64,000 nt of DNA from Siphlonurus alternatus (GCA_949825025.1 OX463784.1:11913283-11977282); one strand, 5' to 3'; positions 11,919-26,164 are shown, counted from the first letter of the stretch. The notes: generated by a model from the sequence alone, not told the origin. A program made the numbers and translations.

Positions 11919-12234
11919 AATGAGATATTAGAATGTGAAAATTTTAGTGAATTAATCGAAAGAAGGGGTATTGTGAATTTTTTCAGATTTTTCTGAGACC
12001 GGGAACTATTTTTAAAAAATTATTGAAAGTCTATTTTGATGACGTCACGGGCGGCACTCCTTAAGAAAAAGAATAGGGCAGTGCCGCCAGTGACGTCATA
12101 AAATAGACTTTCAATAATTTTTTAAAAATAATTCCCGGTCTCAGAAAAATCTGAAAAAATTCAATTAACAGTACCATATTTTTACACCCTCTTTCGATTA
12201 AGCCACTAAAATTTTCACATTCTAATATCTTATT
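11919..12234. mobile_element. TGACGTCA hairpin element, type C ends
   Basis: The core is the same as at 9074-9414 (CTGAGACCGGGAACTATTTT, AATTATTGAAAGT, TGACGTCAC in both arms), but the ends differ completely: AATGAGATATTAGAATGTG on the left and its complement on the right, then TTAATCGAAAGAAGG. The left arm lacks part of the TATGGTACTG segment present in the right arm. A second type C copy lies at 41109-41431. Confidence 0.9.
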
Positions 12235-12747
12235 ATAATATTATTTTAATATTTAGTAAATAATTTTGTTTTAGTATAAAGTTGATGCAAATTATAACTA
12301 TTCAACATGTTCGTGGAGTTACTGTACACAACTTTGTATGCTTCTTAATTTAACAGATTAGACATTTTAACAATTAAGTTTTAGTTGAGAGGTGTTACTG
12401 TAAGGAGTGAAGAAAATTAAATGATATGAAATAATGTTATAAAATTTTATAATAAAAAAGCTAACCTGTGTTCTGAAACAAATTATACATTCGTTTATGT
12501 TTCTCTTTAAAAAGCTTTCATTTCTTTGTCGAAGAAAATTTCATAAATATTTGATGAGATTTTTCATAAATCTTGAGGATTACTTTTGTTTGAAATAACA
12601 TTATATGTCATGAGATCTTTTAAAGCTTTTAAAAACATTTATAAATGTGGTTGCTTTAATCATATTGTAGAAAATTACAATTTCATATTTTTATAATTTA
12701 ATTTATTTAACGTTGCTTTCTTATAGCAGCAAAAATGAAATATATAC
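12235..12747. other. No feature recognised
   Basis: A+T-rich sequence; no gene or known repeat seen. Confidence 0.5.
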
Positions 12748-12865
12748 ACCTCTGGACAGCACGAATTTTACTTCTACCTCATTTGCTAGAGCTGCTACTT
12801 CAATAGACGAAGAGATGCCAATTTGCAATTTTGAATGAGGCAAGAAGAGCACTCAGTCCATCAAT
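12748..12865. repeat. Dispersed repeat, also at 42803-42925
   Basis: TGCTAGAGCTGCTACTTCAA, then AGACGAAGAGATGC and TTTGCAATTTTG, then GCAAGAAGAGCAC match the second locus in order with moderate divergence. The class is unknown; no coding frame is conserved. Confidence 0.6.
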
Positions 12866-13127
12866 ATCAAACGACTTTTGGTTCACCACATCTCCATAAA
12901 CTGAGTGGTAATGTCTAAAAATAAAGCAGGAGTAACGTTCGTCGTATACCAGAAGTGTACAGTTGCAAAAGCAAATGTAACGTACTGATTTAAAATTACA
13001 CTTTTTTAATCTAATCTTTTTTTTCATATGCACCTAAAGAAATGCCCTCTATAGACATTTTACTAGAGGTTTTATTATAGGTTCAGCACTTTTAATTTAA
13101 TTACCAAATCATATTTGTACCCTAGTT

Positions 13128-13425
13128 GAAAAATTACGTCTTCAATTCATACTGTATACGTTTAAACCTATAAATCTTTTTACCTCAAAAACACATCTTA
13201 TTTCCTCTTCGCTCAATGTGAGGATGAAATAGAGAAAATATTTCCAACATTTTATGCTTAATAAAAGTGTTAATAAGGTATTATATATTATATGATAAGA
13301 GGAAAGAAGACGTAATCTCGTATTTTTCACTCTAAAATGGTGCAAAATAGGAGGGAATTAGAAGAAGAGAGAGCTTAATAGTGAATAAAAGATGAAATTT
13401 ATTTAAATTTTAACCCGGATACTTT
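13128..13425 (+). repeat. Repeat-E element, long copy
   Basis: It starts with AGTTGAAAAATTACGTCTTC and ends near AAGATGAAATTTATTTAAA. Internal blocks are CTCTTCGCTCAATGTGAGGA and TAAAATGGTGCAAAATAGGA. The ends are approximately inverted. The best comparison copies are 38093-38352 and 47588-47855. Confidence 0.8.
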
Positions 13426-13439
13426 ATACATATATTTAA

Positions 13440-13635
13440 TTTATTTTTTTGCAGTGTTGTAATTGAATTTATAAGATGGACTTCAAATCCACTTCCAGTG
13501 TAAGATCTCGTACTAGCAATAAGTACAGTCAAATTAATTTGATATTCCCTCCGGAAGTAGCCGGAAGTGGGAATTTTCTGGCAATTCTGTTTTGAATGCA
13601 ATATTAAAACTTTGCAGAAGGACTCACAGTTAAAG
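13440..13635. repeat. Possible dispersed repeat
   Basis: CAAATTAATTTGATATTCCC followed by CGGAAGTAGCCGGAAGTG resembles segments at 30825-30860 and 31190-31240. The element boundaries are not clear. Confidence 0.35.
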
Positions 13636-14148
13636 TTTTTTTTAATCAAACCCTATTGGGACTTCTACTTACTAATTATATACTACTTTGAAACCCCGAA
13701 CTTTCCGAAACCCTAACTTAAACGTTTCGCGGGCTCTTTCGGAACGGGGGCGGCCACGGCCTTGCAATCTATCTCGGCATTTGCCTGTGACTGAGGGAAA
13801 CGTGGAAACCTTAGCCAGGACGGAGTTTTTGTTAATGAACCGGAAGTGCAATGGTCCAAAGCCAGGAGAACCACACATGGTGGAAAAGCGCATCGATTTA
13901 CCCCTGGGTGGGAAACGTGGTTTATGTTGAAAATGGTCACCCATCCAACTTCTAACCACGCTCGGCGTTGCTTGACTTCGGTGATCTGACGAGACCTGGG
14001 GGGGTCTTCAAATAACACAATCCTAAAATTAAGACAGTCTTAGCGTATTCTTTATTGTTGCGCTAAGACAGTCTTAGGCTAAGTTTAGGTTAAGTGGTTT
14101 AAGTGGTTAGTGGTTTACCCCTGGTCAAGCGCACTGCGCCATACCTCC
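13636..14148 (-). mobile_element. 5S-rRNA-headed SINE, interrupted in its head
   Basis: On the minus strand the head carries AGGTCTCGTCAGATCACCGA, AGTCAAGCAACGCCGAGCGT and GGTTAGAAGTTGGATGGGTG (13935-13998), which match the middle and 3' parts of 5S rRNA including the RNA polymerase III internal control region. The body includes the shared central domain (GGTTTCCACGTTTCCCTCAG near 13790-13812), and the 3' end is AAAAAAA at 13636. The extreme 5' piece (GGCGCAGTGCGCTTGACC) is at about 14123-14140, separated from the 5S part by an insertion at about 14000-14120. A cleaner comparison is 29441-29808. Openings on both strands here are not genes. Confidence 0.85.
14022..14080. mobile_element. Tiny hairpin MITE inside the SINE
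   Basis: AAGACAGTCTTAGCG and CGCTAAGACAGTCTTAGG are facing arms about 20 bases apart. A second copy lies at 26106-26164 (CCTAAAATTAAGATAATCTT). It sits in the gap that splits the 5S-headed SINE. Confidence 0.65.
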
Positions 14149-14710
14149 CACATTGACCTATGTGTGAATTCGCAATACTGAAATATATGAAAACCAGCTG
14201 AAATCTTACACTTCCGACTTCTTTCTGTGTAAGATCTTGAACTAACTAGAGAGTAGACAGACACTTTATTGCGGTGTCTGTTTGAGTTGTCAGCTAGAAG
14301 CCATAAAAAATATAGTGGTAACCTTTGAACTTCTGACCTTCCAATATAAAAAGTTAATGAGTATAAAAAGAAAATAAAGTCATTCGTTATAATGATACTT
14401 ATTATATGATGACACTAACATAGTAAATAAAGAGTTAATAACATTTTCACTCCATTATTTTTTTAAATTGTTACTAAATGAATTGCGTATTAAATTTAAT
14501 AGTATTGAAATTACAAACAAACGTGTATAATTTATTTTTTCACATTTTATTTTTCAAAATAAACTCCCAATATTACAATCTATGTATTGTTTTAGAATCA
14601 ATGCATTCAATATTATGTATATTAATTATTATTGCTGTTTTTTAAAATAAATATATATGAACTAACTTATATATTATAAATATATCGATCTCAAAAAAAA
14701 TTATTGTATA
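14149..14710. other. No gene recognised
   Basis: Positions 14150-14235 share CCTATGTGTGAA and CTTACACTTCCG with 30935-31200, so they probably belong to the same undefined repeat. The rest is A+T-rich without features. Confidence 0.4.
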
Positions 14711-14898
14711 ATTAGATAGAGGGTGCGAAGTTATGCCTCTATGTTGTTTTTTTTTTTTTTTTTTTTTTTTCAGAATTTTAAAGCCCGGGAAGTATTGCTA
14801 AAAAGTTTTGCCAAGCTTGGGTTTGAACCCACATCCCTTTTACACTTTGCACCCTTCATCCATTTCTGTATTAAAAATGTTGAGGTTGATACTCCATT
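14711..14898. mobile_element. TGACGTCA-family hairpin fragment, type A end
   Basis: GATAGAGGGTGCGAAGTTATG on the left faces TTTGCACCCTTCATCCATTT on the right, and the right end reads TTGAGGTTGATACTCCATT, the type A end. The TGACGTCA core is absent, so this is a shortened derivative with a collapsed centre. Confidence 0.7.
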
Positions 14899-14922
14899 GC
14901 ATATTAATGATGATGATCTTGG

Positions 14923-15262
14923 AATGGACAACATACATGAAATTTTTTTCTTTCAGAAATGAATAAAGGGTACCAAATTATGATGCTCTGATTTTATTCA
15001 GTTTTTTTTTTAGACCTGGAACTATTTTTAAATAATTATTGAAAGTTCTGTAAGTTAAGTTTGCACCCCTGAATCCTTAATAAAAAGGATAGGACTGAGA
15101 CGCCTATTGACGCCTCCAGGGGGCGTGGCCGCACTTCCAATAATTACTTAAATTTAAAAATAGTTCTGGGTTTCAAAAAAAAGCTGAAAAAATTCAGAGT
15201 AGCATAATTTGGTACCCTCTATTCATTTCTGCAATAAAAAAATTTCGTATATGTTGTCCATT
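14923..15262. mobile_element. TGACGTCA-family hairpin element, type B ends
   Basis: The ends are AATGGACAACATACATGAAA and its inverted equivalent ending GTTGTCCATT. GGGTACCAAATTAT replaces the type A GGGTGCAAAGTTAT. The core GACCTGGAACTATTTTTAAA is retained, but the centre is diverged and lacks TGACGTCA. It lies 24 bp from the type A fragment on its left. Confidence 0.85.
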
Positions 15263-15284
15263 GGCCTCCTATATTTTAATAAGA

Positions 15285-15445
15285 CTTGCAGGGGACTTGA
15301 AATTTGTCTCAAATAGCGTGGCACACAAATTTGAAGTTGAGCTGTCTGATCAGTTCTTTAAAAATTAGAATTTAAACAGGAAGCCTTATGGATTTACACT
15401 ATGCAGAAATGAAGTTATTGTGAGAAAAACAACCTCCCTGGAATT
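15285..15445. repeat. Partial copy related to the GATTGACCTCAGTT element
   Basis: AATAAGACTTGCAGGGGACTT, GTCTGATCAGTT and GCCTTATGGA occur in the same order as inside 63231-63561 and at 26190-26345. The ends are not present. Confidence 0.5.
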
Positions 15446-15620
15446 TTCTTTATTCCTTAGAGGCTTCAAGTGTTCCCCGGCGGGAAAATTTTCTCCGTAT
15501 GCCACCATGCATTGTTAGAAAGTTTGAAATTTTTCTCAGTAACTATTAAGAGGTATTAATTTGAAAACATCTCCTACCCTCCCATTTAACGATTTAAAAG
15601 GTTTTTCTGATATAGCTTAA
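15446..15620 (-). repeat. Dispersed repeat D
   Basis: On the minus strand, GGTTTTCAAATTAATA, TACTGAGAAAAATTTCAAA and GGAGAAAATTTTCCCGC match 50380-50510 and 54060-54180, and the CTGAGAAAAAATTCAAAATT block recurs at 45105-45125. It is non-coding; its boundaries are undefined. Confidence 0.5.
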
Positions 15621-15900
15621 AATTTTTTCCTAAAAAATTTCTTTTATGCCAAAAAAGCAATTTTAATATATATATATTTATATATATAGGTTTGGATAGG
15701 ACGGTGGAAACACCACACAATCAGCTGACCTGAAACATCTATCTATATCGATTATTTTCAAGATATTTTTTAATAATTTATTTCGTTTAATTCATTTCAA
15801 CACAGAAATAATTTATATAATTTAAATGATGTTTATTAACATGATATTAATCGTTAAATTATACGTGAAATTAATAAACGATATTAAAGCAATAATTTAG

Positions 15901-17099
<1,199 letters not shown>

Positions 17100-17420
17100 G
17101 AGTATTGACCTCAAATTTTTTTATTGCAGAAATGGATAGAGGGTGCAAAGTTATGCTACCCTGATTTTTTTCAGATTTTTTAGAGCCCACGCGGGAACTA
17201 TTTTTAAAAAATTATTGAAAGTTCTTTTTGTGACGTCACGAGACGCCGCTCCTTAAGAAAAATATAGGACTTGACGCCGCGTGACGTCACAAATAGGACT
17301 TTCAATAATTTTTTAAAAATACTTCCCGGGCTCTAAAAAATCGGAAAAAAATCAGGGTAGCATAACTTTTCACCCTCTATCCATTTCTGCAATAAAAAAA
17401 ATTGAGGACAATACTCCATT
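17100..17420. mobile_element. TGACGTCA hairpin element, type A ends
   Basis: A full-length palindrome. The left end AGTATTGACCTCAAATTTTT faces GAGGACAATACTCCATT. Both arms carry GAAATGGATAGAGGGTGCAA or its complement, CGGGAACTATTTTTAAAAAA or a close variant, and TGACGTCAC at about 17232 and 17281. The loop contains CTCCTTAAGAAAAATATAGG. Confidence 0.92.
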
Positions 17421-18309
17421 GAACTTTTTATTTGAAAAATAATAATAAAAAAAAAGACAACAAAATGGTTGGAATTCGGTAGCTGTTAAAATTTGTATGA
17501 TATGTTTTAATAATAAAGCAGTACTTCTTTGAGAATTATATTAGCCATATAAACAACCTCTACAAAACTTCAATGTTTATAAAACGACCTGCAGAATTTT
17601 TTTCCCAGGATTGGTTGAAATGTATTTGAAAGGTTCGTGGGAAAAAGTCTGTCATTAGCAAGAGTCGAACAGCTGTAGGTGTTATTTTATGGAAGTTCCC
17701 TCCTCGAGTAGTAATTTGTAAAACTCAGAGAGGTATTTTTAGAACTTCTAACATTTTATCTAAATATTTTATTTAATTAACAAAGGTAATTTAAGGTTAT
17801 TTGATTACAAAATGTTAGTCATGCAATGAAAGAAATATATCTTAAACTCGCAGAAAACGTTTTGTTTCACTCTGATTTGTTGCATTTAATATTTCTTTAG
17901 GTTATATTTATGAATAATTTTTAGGGGTATAATCCCTATAAGCAAATAAAAAAATAACATTTTTATACAAATATATATAGTTACACTACTTTGTAATAAT
18001 TTTAGACAATAATTTAATTTAATTAGTTAATTCAATTTAATAACTTTTGTTTGTCTTTAATGCTTAAAATATTTAAAATTCATTATTTAATGAAACTAGT
18101 ACCACTCATGGATTAATATAAAAAAAATTAACCTCCACTGAAATAAATTTCAACATTTATTTCTGATCAATTTTTGAATCAATGACGGATGGAATGGAAA
18201 TATGGTATTGTTGACAATTTTTTATTCATTTTGTTACATGACTAGTCCTATTTGACTGCATAATATAAGACGAAATATAATCAACATTTCAGTTGCCAGC
18301 GTTTATAAT
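17421..18309. other. No feature recognised
   Basis: A+T-rich sequence without a plausible gene. Confidence 0.5.
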
Positions 18310-18463
18310 GGGTGCGATTCACGAAGCAGTTAGCCAGGTTTCTAACCACGTTTAGCTTAACCACGTTTAACTAGGGTGGTTTAACACGTAAAACAGGTGT
18401 AGTTAAACGTGGTTAAGCTAAACGTGGTTAAAAACCTGGCTAACTGCTTCGTGAATCACGCCC
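18310..18463. mobile_element. GATTCACGAAGCAG hairpin MITE, copy 1
   Basis: The arms GGGTGCGATTCACGAAGCAG and its inverted equivalent at 18444-18463 continue inward through AGCCAGGTTTCTAACCACGT for about 60 bp. The loop reads GGTGGTTTAACACGTAAAAC. It is non-coding. Other good copies are at 36069-36240 and 55588-55741. Confidence 0.9.
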
Positions 18464-20404
18464 AATTAATTATATATTTATTGATTGATTATGTATATAT
18501 ATATATTTATACCCCCTGGGTTACGTTTAAGTGTTATTACAAACTTCAATATCGATGAGTTTTTAGTTTGTAGATTTTAACATGCTTGTGTGGGCAGTTC
18601 TAAATTTTTACCTTGAAATCTTATACGTTGTTTGCTGCCCACTGAAGCTGAAGTGTTACGTCACGGTGTTGAGTGAGGTGAGAAAATCCCTCGCTACCAG
18701 ATTTACAGACCAAATCCTCGGCGTACATAAATCATGAACGCTCGTCGCCTTCTAGTCTACGGCTGCTCACAAGAACCGACATTATAAGCTGTATAGTTGA
18801 GAATGCCACGATTTTGTATCTTTTTTAGTTTTGTTAAATCTGAAGTAAATTGAAATGCTTCTTTTACTATCCATGATAATAATGTATATGAATTGAAAAA
18901 AAAAATCTCTATATTACGTTACAGCAGTTTTAATTATATTTATATCAAGATGTATTCAGTGAATACATCTTGATTTATATTTATATAGCTATATGATTAT
19001 AGTAATAACAGTAAAATTTGAAAATAACTTGTGAAATAAGGAAAATAAATAAAAACTTGTACAGTAAATCAAAATTATTAAATCTATAATTTTAACTTTT
19101 AGATAATTATTAGAGTGAAGTAAAAATCTATATTTAGTTTTCATTAAGTTAGAATGCTTTTTACCGATTTTCTCTTTGCTAAGTATAGAATAATGGGTTG
19201 TTATGTGTGGAACGAGAGAGATAGAAAAGAAAGGGTGTTTAAGTTTGGCTCATAAAGTACAATTACTAACATTAGTGACGTCACTGGAAGTTAAGTGTAA
19301 ATGGATGTTTTGAACGTGATCTAGAAGAAAATCTAAGCATCAGAAATATTGTCATGATCGGAACATTTTGTTTCATTTTATTATTATAGATTTATATCAT
19401 ATATAAACAGTATCTAAGTTTTTGAAATATGTTTTGTACCATCTTAGATACAAGAAATAAATAAATAATTCAACATATTTATAGGATTTTGAAATTGAGC
19501 TACTTAATAATTTCTGTAGATGTCACTTGTTATATTAAAAATAAAGCATTATACATTAAATAAGTCTTAAGGGTAAGAGACGTTATTACACAATAACACC
19601 CTACTTCCCTGTAAATAGGCTTAAACAGAGCTAAAACAATTATTAAGCAGACTTATTTAAACCAATTTTCTTAAATTTTTATATTTATATATATTTTTTA
19701 AGATTTTGATAATTTATTGATTTTATTACTAAACATTTTTGACAATTTATTCAATAATAATATCAAATCAATATTATTCAATATTCAGGCGTGAAGTGTA
19801 ATAATTATTTTTACGATCACTATTATTTTACTGCATATAAATTAAATATTCCATAAAATTGCATTAATTAATTATTTTGGAAACTTAATAACGTATGGTA
19901 AAAATACTAAAATTGTAGTTTGTTTTGTTATTTCAATGTAAAAAGGAAGGAAATTACACACATGTTGAATCATGTTCAAATTGAGGTTCTTTGTGCATCA
20001 TTTGATGATTAGGGTAGCTGAGGGCTTTTGTAAATTACAAACGTAATTTTATAGTGATTTAATTTTTTTTTAGGTTGCCTGATTTTTTATTTTGAAAAGA
20101 GAGATGTCAAAGAAATTCAGGAAATTGTCAAATAATTTTAGTTTTGCTTTTTGTGTGTTGTACAAAATAATTGGTATAATCATACACCAATGTAGTTGAT
20201 TTTTTTTTTTTATCCGCAACTCATTTTCAGTACATAAAATTGTAATATTTTGGAAGTATTTTTAGCTAGAACCATAAAATGTAATTTCATCCTTGCTGAA
20301 AGTAATAGAGTAAAAATTAACCTTTTAGCTGTTCGTCGTAAATTGAAGCTACACTTCAAAAAAGAGATTTTTTTTTATGTGTGCTATCAAAGATTTATAT
20401 TTTG
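18464..20404. other. No gene recognised
   Basis: A long A+T-rich stretch. A perfect short palindrome, AAGATGTATTCA facing TGAATACATCTT, lies near 18947-18974. An isolated TGACGTCA lies near 19276. Confidence 0.5.
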
Positions 20405-20601
20405 TCCCTCTTCCGTAATAATGAGCTATCTGCTCCCCGATCTCGTTGCAATAATGAGCTGTCTGCTTTTTCAGGTGAGCGCAATTTTGAGCCTTATTTT
20501 ATACCAATTTATAGCTCAATATTGCGTTCAACTGAAATAGCAGACAGCTCATTATTGCAATGAGATCGTGGAGCAGATAGCTCATTATTGCGGGGAAGAG
20601 C
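20405..20601. mobile_element. Foldback MITE, about 197 bp
   Basis: GTAATAATGAGCTATCTGCT near 20415 and AGCAGATAGCTCATTATTGC near 20572 are inverted, as are GCAATAATGAGCTGTCTGCT and AGCAGACAGCTCATTATTGC further in. Only a short centre around 20490-20510 is unpaired. Three openings here arise from the palindrome and are not genes. Confidence 0.8.
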
Positions 20602-20990
20602 GACGATATATGTATAGTATATTTCAGTAAGGTAATAAAAGTTTTAAGTTTTCTCGTTTTATTTCTTTCCATTGAATAGTAATTTTTTTCTAACAATTGT
20701 TTGAGATTTTCAAAATGGATTCTGTTCAAGTTTAATATGGGTTGCAAAAAATAAAATATCGTGTGCCTTATAGTAGTAGTTTGCAATAAGTTTTTTTTTC
20801 AATGTATTTCGAAAGAAAAGTAGATCAAACTCGAAACAAATTTCTTTTCTACAGAATTAAGTCTGTTCTACATGTTAATCAAATCTGAGGCAAATGGGAT
20901 CAGAAATTATTACTTCGTTACCTAACCTGAATTTTATTTGATAATTCTAGTTGACCCTAGGAATAGACCTGATAAAAACACGAAGGAAAT

Positions 20991-21103
20991 AAATGTTCAC
21001 TCGTACCCTTAGAAAATTTCCCACTTTCAGTCTTTTTTAATCACCATGCCCTATGTTATTCTTATGGGGCATGGTGAAATTTTCTAAGGTGAAGCCTGTA
21101 CAT
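20991..21103. mobile_element. Hairpin MITE related to 58214-58356
   Basis: CCTTAGAAAATTTCCC faces GAAATTTTCTAAGG, and the centre CACCATGCCCTATGTTATTC matches the centre of 58214-58356 (CACCATGCCCTGTGATATTC). Confidence 0.65.
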
Positions 21104-21710
21104 TTAGATTACCTCTTTATACATTATATCTTGGGGATACATTATTACAATAATTTCCAGACGAGATAGATAGAACGCCTACAACATGTCAAAATTTTGA
21201 AGTATATATATATATAAAAAATAAGCAATCTATAATATGAAAAGTATTTTTAAAATACACATCATCAACATATTTGTATGCATTGAAAAATTCACATCTC
21301 AACACTATCATTTTTCTTAGAAAATAGACAGCTGTTTTATATGTTTACAATCTTTTGATAAGTTATTATAATAACGATGTATTTAAAATGATGTTTTTTT
21401 TTTAAAGAATGTATTGAAAATAGTGTCTTCGTCTCTCAAAAAATGGCTATATATATATACAAATATTTATTATGTTAATATCTCATCATGTATTATTTAT
21501 TATAATCAAGAAATTCAATAATCGTTAGACTTGCATTTACAAAAACAAGTCTATACTCGTTCGTTCAGTTACGTTGATTTATAATTAAATTCATGTGACT
21601 TATCATTTATGAACAATTTTACTACCATAAAAAGGTTATTAAAAATTGCAGGTTTCCATGGTTCCCTCATCCCTCCTTCGATGTTTCGAGGAATTGCTAC
21701 ACGTCGCATT
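21104..21710. other. No feature recognised
   Basis: A+T-rich with short TA runs; no gene. Confidence 0.5.
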
Positions 21711-22080
21711 TTTTTTTTTTTTTTTTTAGCTTTTTAACTGAACCCTAGTATAGGGTACTGGCCATAGTTAAGTGACTGAATTTAATTTAACCTCCCGGCT
21801 TTTCGTAGACCCTACTTTTCTGGGTCTCTTCCAAACCGGGGTGGCCATGGCCTAAGCAATCCATCCCAGCATTCGCCTGGTTGTGACTGAGGAAACCATG
21901 GAAACTTCAGTCAGGATGGTCGGCAATTGATGGAGGATGCCATCAATCACCTCCAGGATGCACGAGTGTGTGTTCTTTAGCAAGCGCCACTTGTGAAAAG
22001 TATGGCGGTGCATGGCTGGGATCGAACTCACGACCATCCGATTACGAATCAGAGGCGCATACCACTGCGTCAAGTGCCCG
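21711..22080 (-). mobile_element. tRNA-headed SINE, full-length copy
   Basis: This closely resembles 711-1065. The minus-strand start GGGCACTTGACGCAGTGG is at about 22079, box A lies near 22061-22073 and box B (GAGTTCGATCCC) near 22017-22029. The central domain is near 21880-21910, and the T-run at 21711-21728 is the A-rich tail. It includes a short duplicated AATTT near 21780. The 77-codon opening on the minus strand is a chance frame through the SINE. Confidence 0.9.
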
Positions 22081-22310
22081 GTCACACGTAACTTTTAATT
22101 AGGCTTTCGATTGTAACGTCCTCGGTCATTGGTCGACTTAAGCAACAAGGGATATGATTGGCCCAATACGAGTCGAATAATTCCGAGCATCTCCCAGTAT
22201 AACCTAAATTAATATGACGGCCAGCTTAGGCAGTTTAGGCCATGGTTCAGTTTGGAAGAAACCGACAGGACCATAGACGCAAAAATTACACGTTACAGCC
22301 TAATAATGTC
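22081..22310. other. No feature recognised
   Basis: Moderate G+C content around 22100-22260; no frame or repeat identified. Confidence 0.4.
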
Positions 22311-22694
22311 AGAAAAATATAGAAAATTTCCCATGTTAATTCACATAAGAGATTTTCCTGATTTTATGATGGGGGAAAACGTGGGTTTGAAAACAGACCC
22401 TTTTTCAAACATTTTTTGGTTAAAACTTGAGCCATAGAACATGGCTATATATATTTTTTCTATACGACCTAATCGTGTATTTTTTTAGATATTCGAGTGG
22501 CTTTTTCAGGTATGTTAAATGACGCGTTCTCTCTGACTTTGGAATTTTTTGTAGAAAACCTATGTGCGAGATATTTTTTTATTATTTTTTTTTTTATTTC
22601 GGTTCTACATATATGTGGGAGTGCTGGAACTATTTTTAGAAAATACTAACTCGTTTCTTTCGTTGTCTTTTTCGTGGTAGACCCTTTACTTTAA
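22311..22694. mobile_element. Half-copy of the giant hairpin family
   Basis: CCATGTTAATTCACATAAGA, TTTTTGGTTAAAACTTGAGC, ATATTCGAG, TGACTTTGGAATTTTTT and CCCTTTACTTTAAATG follow the same order as the loop and right arm of 27085-27738. The left arm is absent and the copy is clearly diverged. Confidence 0.75.
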
Positions 22695-23639
22695 ATGTAT
22701 AAAATAAGGAGGAATGCATTTCTTAATTTCAAATTTCAGAAATTTCTATATACTAAATAAAATATGGACTTGTTCGTGAAATTTCATTTTAACTTAAATT
22801 GTTTACTATAACGTTGCAATGTTATTGATTTTTAATTAAAAATAATATAATTATAAGAGTACTTAAAATAATTAAACAAAACAAGGTAATTATTATAATT
22901 AAAAAAACTCATTCCATTGATGCTATTAATTATTCTGCATTGCGTATACAATACTAATGTATTCCAGTTGAATAACCTTTTCCCCCCTTTTTTTATTCTT
23001 TCTTTTTAAACTTCATTCATTATAATACTAACGTACAATTCATTGATAATAAAACAAACATTCATTCATTTATTCAAACTACTACACACTTAGTAATTTA
23101 TTATATAATATAAAAAACATCATGCAAAAAAATACATATACATTAAACTTGCAAATTAGTTATAGATTTTTTTTTTATATAATTTATAATATAGTATAAA
23201 AACAATATATGATTATATACCACGCAATGTGATTATAATAATGTTGTTTTTTAATATTCGGCATGAATTTGACCTTTTAAATATTTAATCCATTTAGTAA
23301 ATTATACCTGGAATATTTTTTCTAGTAAAACAACAAAATTAAAATTAGATAAAAGCATGATCCGTGATGTTGAATATCGTGCTAGTTGAAATACAACGTT
23401 GAGGCGTTGATTATTACTAGGAATAATAATAAAAAAAGTAATTATCACTTCCTAGAATTTAGAAGGTTGTGTTTTTTATATATTTGTAATATCATGTTTT
23501 GAATTAAATCGTTTTATCATGTAAATGTCAACAATTTTTGTTTAGAATCCTTAATGAGTTAAAAAAATAAAAAATACTTAATAAAATAACACATAAATAC
23601 AAAAGCCAAATGTATAACAAAAGGGATTTTTGTTCTGAG
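22695..23639. other. No feature recognised
   Basis: Very A+T-rich; no gene. Confidence 0.5.
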
Positions 23640-24421
<782 letters not shown>

Positions 24422-25865
24422 TTATGCTTCCCTATTCTGTTGAATATGTAAATTATTTACATTTATTATGGCTTATTCTCATTCTTTCTATTCTAATTTA
24501 GTTCAATGTAACACACAATTTTGACTGAAGTTTCCATGTTTTTTTCATTTACAAGGTAAATTTAAAATTTAGGTTTTTAGAGAATAAAAAATAAAAACAA
24601 AATTATAATTATTATAAAATTATTTAAATATATTAAAATACATAACTTTTTATATGTCTTTCATTGTTTTCATGAAATTAGTATTTCTTGAAGTTAGCAT
24701 TTTATGTGCAATTTATTATAGTTGTATGCTGCAATATATAAATGTATTCCTGTCTTACTCATATCTTTCTCTTTCTTTGGAAATTAAATCTTTATTTTAT
24801 TTATTTTATTTCCTTCAAATTCCAGCTTTCACATATGTGTGTATGTTAATAATAAAATTTGTCGCTTTATGTTTAATACTCGCCACTTGACTCGAGTTCT
24901 TGGTTCGAGTTGAGATCTTGACTTTGGTATTTAGACAAAGATCAGGTACAATAGTATCAAATTTCCAAATATTGAGCACTCACCTCAAGTATATGAAAAT
25001 AAATATCAGTACCACCTTTTAGCCGTGGCATTCCCAAAAAGGTGGGGTCAAAAATAAAAAGGTATAAAATAAGAAAACCAATTTCTCAAGTATTTCTGCC
25101 CAAAGTAGTATTTTTTTTATCAAATCCTAATTGGATACTACTATACAAAAATTTTAAACTAAACCTCCCTAACTTCTTTAATTAAATATATTTATATTTA
25201 AATTTGCTGCTAAAAGGATTTTAATAAAATTTAAAATCTTTGTTTATAGTAAATTAAAAAAAAATATATATATGTCTCTAGAACTTTATATTATAGTTTG
25301 CCTTTATTAACAAACAATAACTATATTATTATATTAGTCCACTCTATAACAGATAATTTAAGTTGCATTATGTAACTAAAGTTTAGATTATATTTAGTAT
25401 TAACTTATAATTTGATTAGAAACACCCACACTATGAAACTTTCTAAAACTCCCTTTTATATTATAACCAAATTAAAAATTATTAACAAAAAATATTGTTG
25501 TTTTAATTAAATTATTTTTTAATCACAATATTACTAATTATAAACAGATTAAATGACTCAAATTGTCAGACATTACTTACTATAATGCACGTATCGCATG
25601 AATGGTATATAACTCCCACACACTATATAGGGTCGTAATTCTCTCTCTCTCAGCCTTGACCTGTTGGATAAATCTCTTAGCGATCTGACTTTGTGTTGAC
25701 ATTAGAACGTGGGTGTATAAGACTGCACTACATACAACGTTCAATCGAAAGCACTAGCCAATATATAGTCCAACAATTCTTAAGTTCTTTTTCAGATAAA
25801 ACTTATTTTGCAGCTGCTTCAATCCTCATAAAATAAAATAATAAATAAATATGGGGAATTCTCCT
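24422..25865. other. No gene recognised
   Basis: A+T-rich sequence. A short hairpin, CCACCTTTTAGCC facing AAAAAGGTGG, lies near 25012-25044. The 78-codon opening at 24654-24890 has the composition of random A+T-rich DNA. Confidence 0.45.
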
Positions 25866-25869
25866 ATAT

Positions 25870-25944
<75 letters not shown>
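25866..25944. repeat. TTTA microsatellite
   Basis: About 79 bp of TTTA repeats. It may be a minus-strand LINE tail, but no LINE sequence was recognised beside it. Confidence 0.95.
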
Positions 25945-26027
25945 TCTTTTTCCTATTTTCTATGCCTTGAAACTAAATGTCCCAAAACAAAAAAGTTTCA
26001 ATTTTCAAAATTGGAGACCTAGAAATT

Positions 26028-26105
26028 TAAAAAAAAATCAGAGTAGCATAACTTTGCATCCTCTATCCATTTCTGCAATAAAAAAAATTGAGGTCGGTAC
26101 TCCAT
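26028..26105. mobile_element. TGACGTCA-family hairpin, right-end fragment (type A)
   Basis: CAGAGTAGCATAACTTTGCA, CCATTTCTGCAATAAAAAAA and GAGGTCGGTACTCCAT match the right arm of the full copies. The left arm and core are absent. Confidence 0.8.
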
Positions 26106-26164
26106 CCTAAAATTAAGATAATCTTAGTGTATTCTTCCTTGTTGCGCCAAGACAGTTTTAGGCT
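26106..26164. mobile_element. Tiny hairpin MITE, second copy
   Basis: CCTAAAATTAAGATAATCTT and GCCAAGACAGTTTTAGGC correspond to 14022-14080 with some mismatches. Confidence 0.6.

Noticed and set aside
13935..13998. A working 5S rRNA gene
   Set aside because: Only the middle and 3' part of 5S is present and it is fused to a SINE body; the same fusion recurs at other loci.
13672..14018. Overlapping openings of 80 to 101 codons on both strands
   Set aside because: They lie entirely within a 5S-headed SINE and its insertion, and no frame is kept in the other copies.
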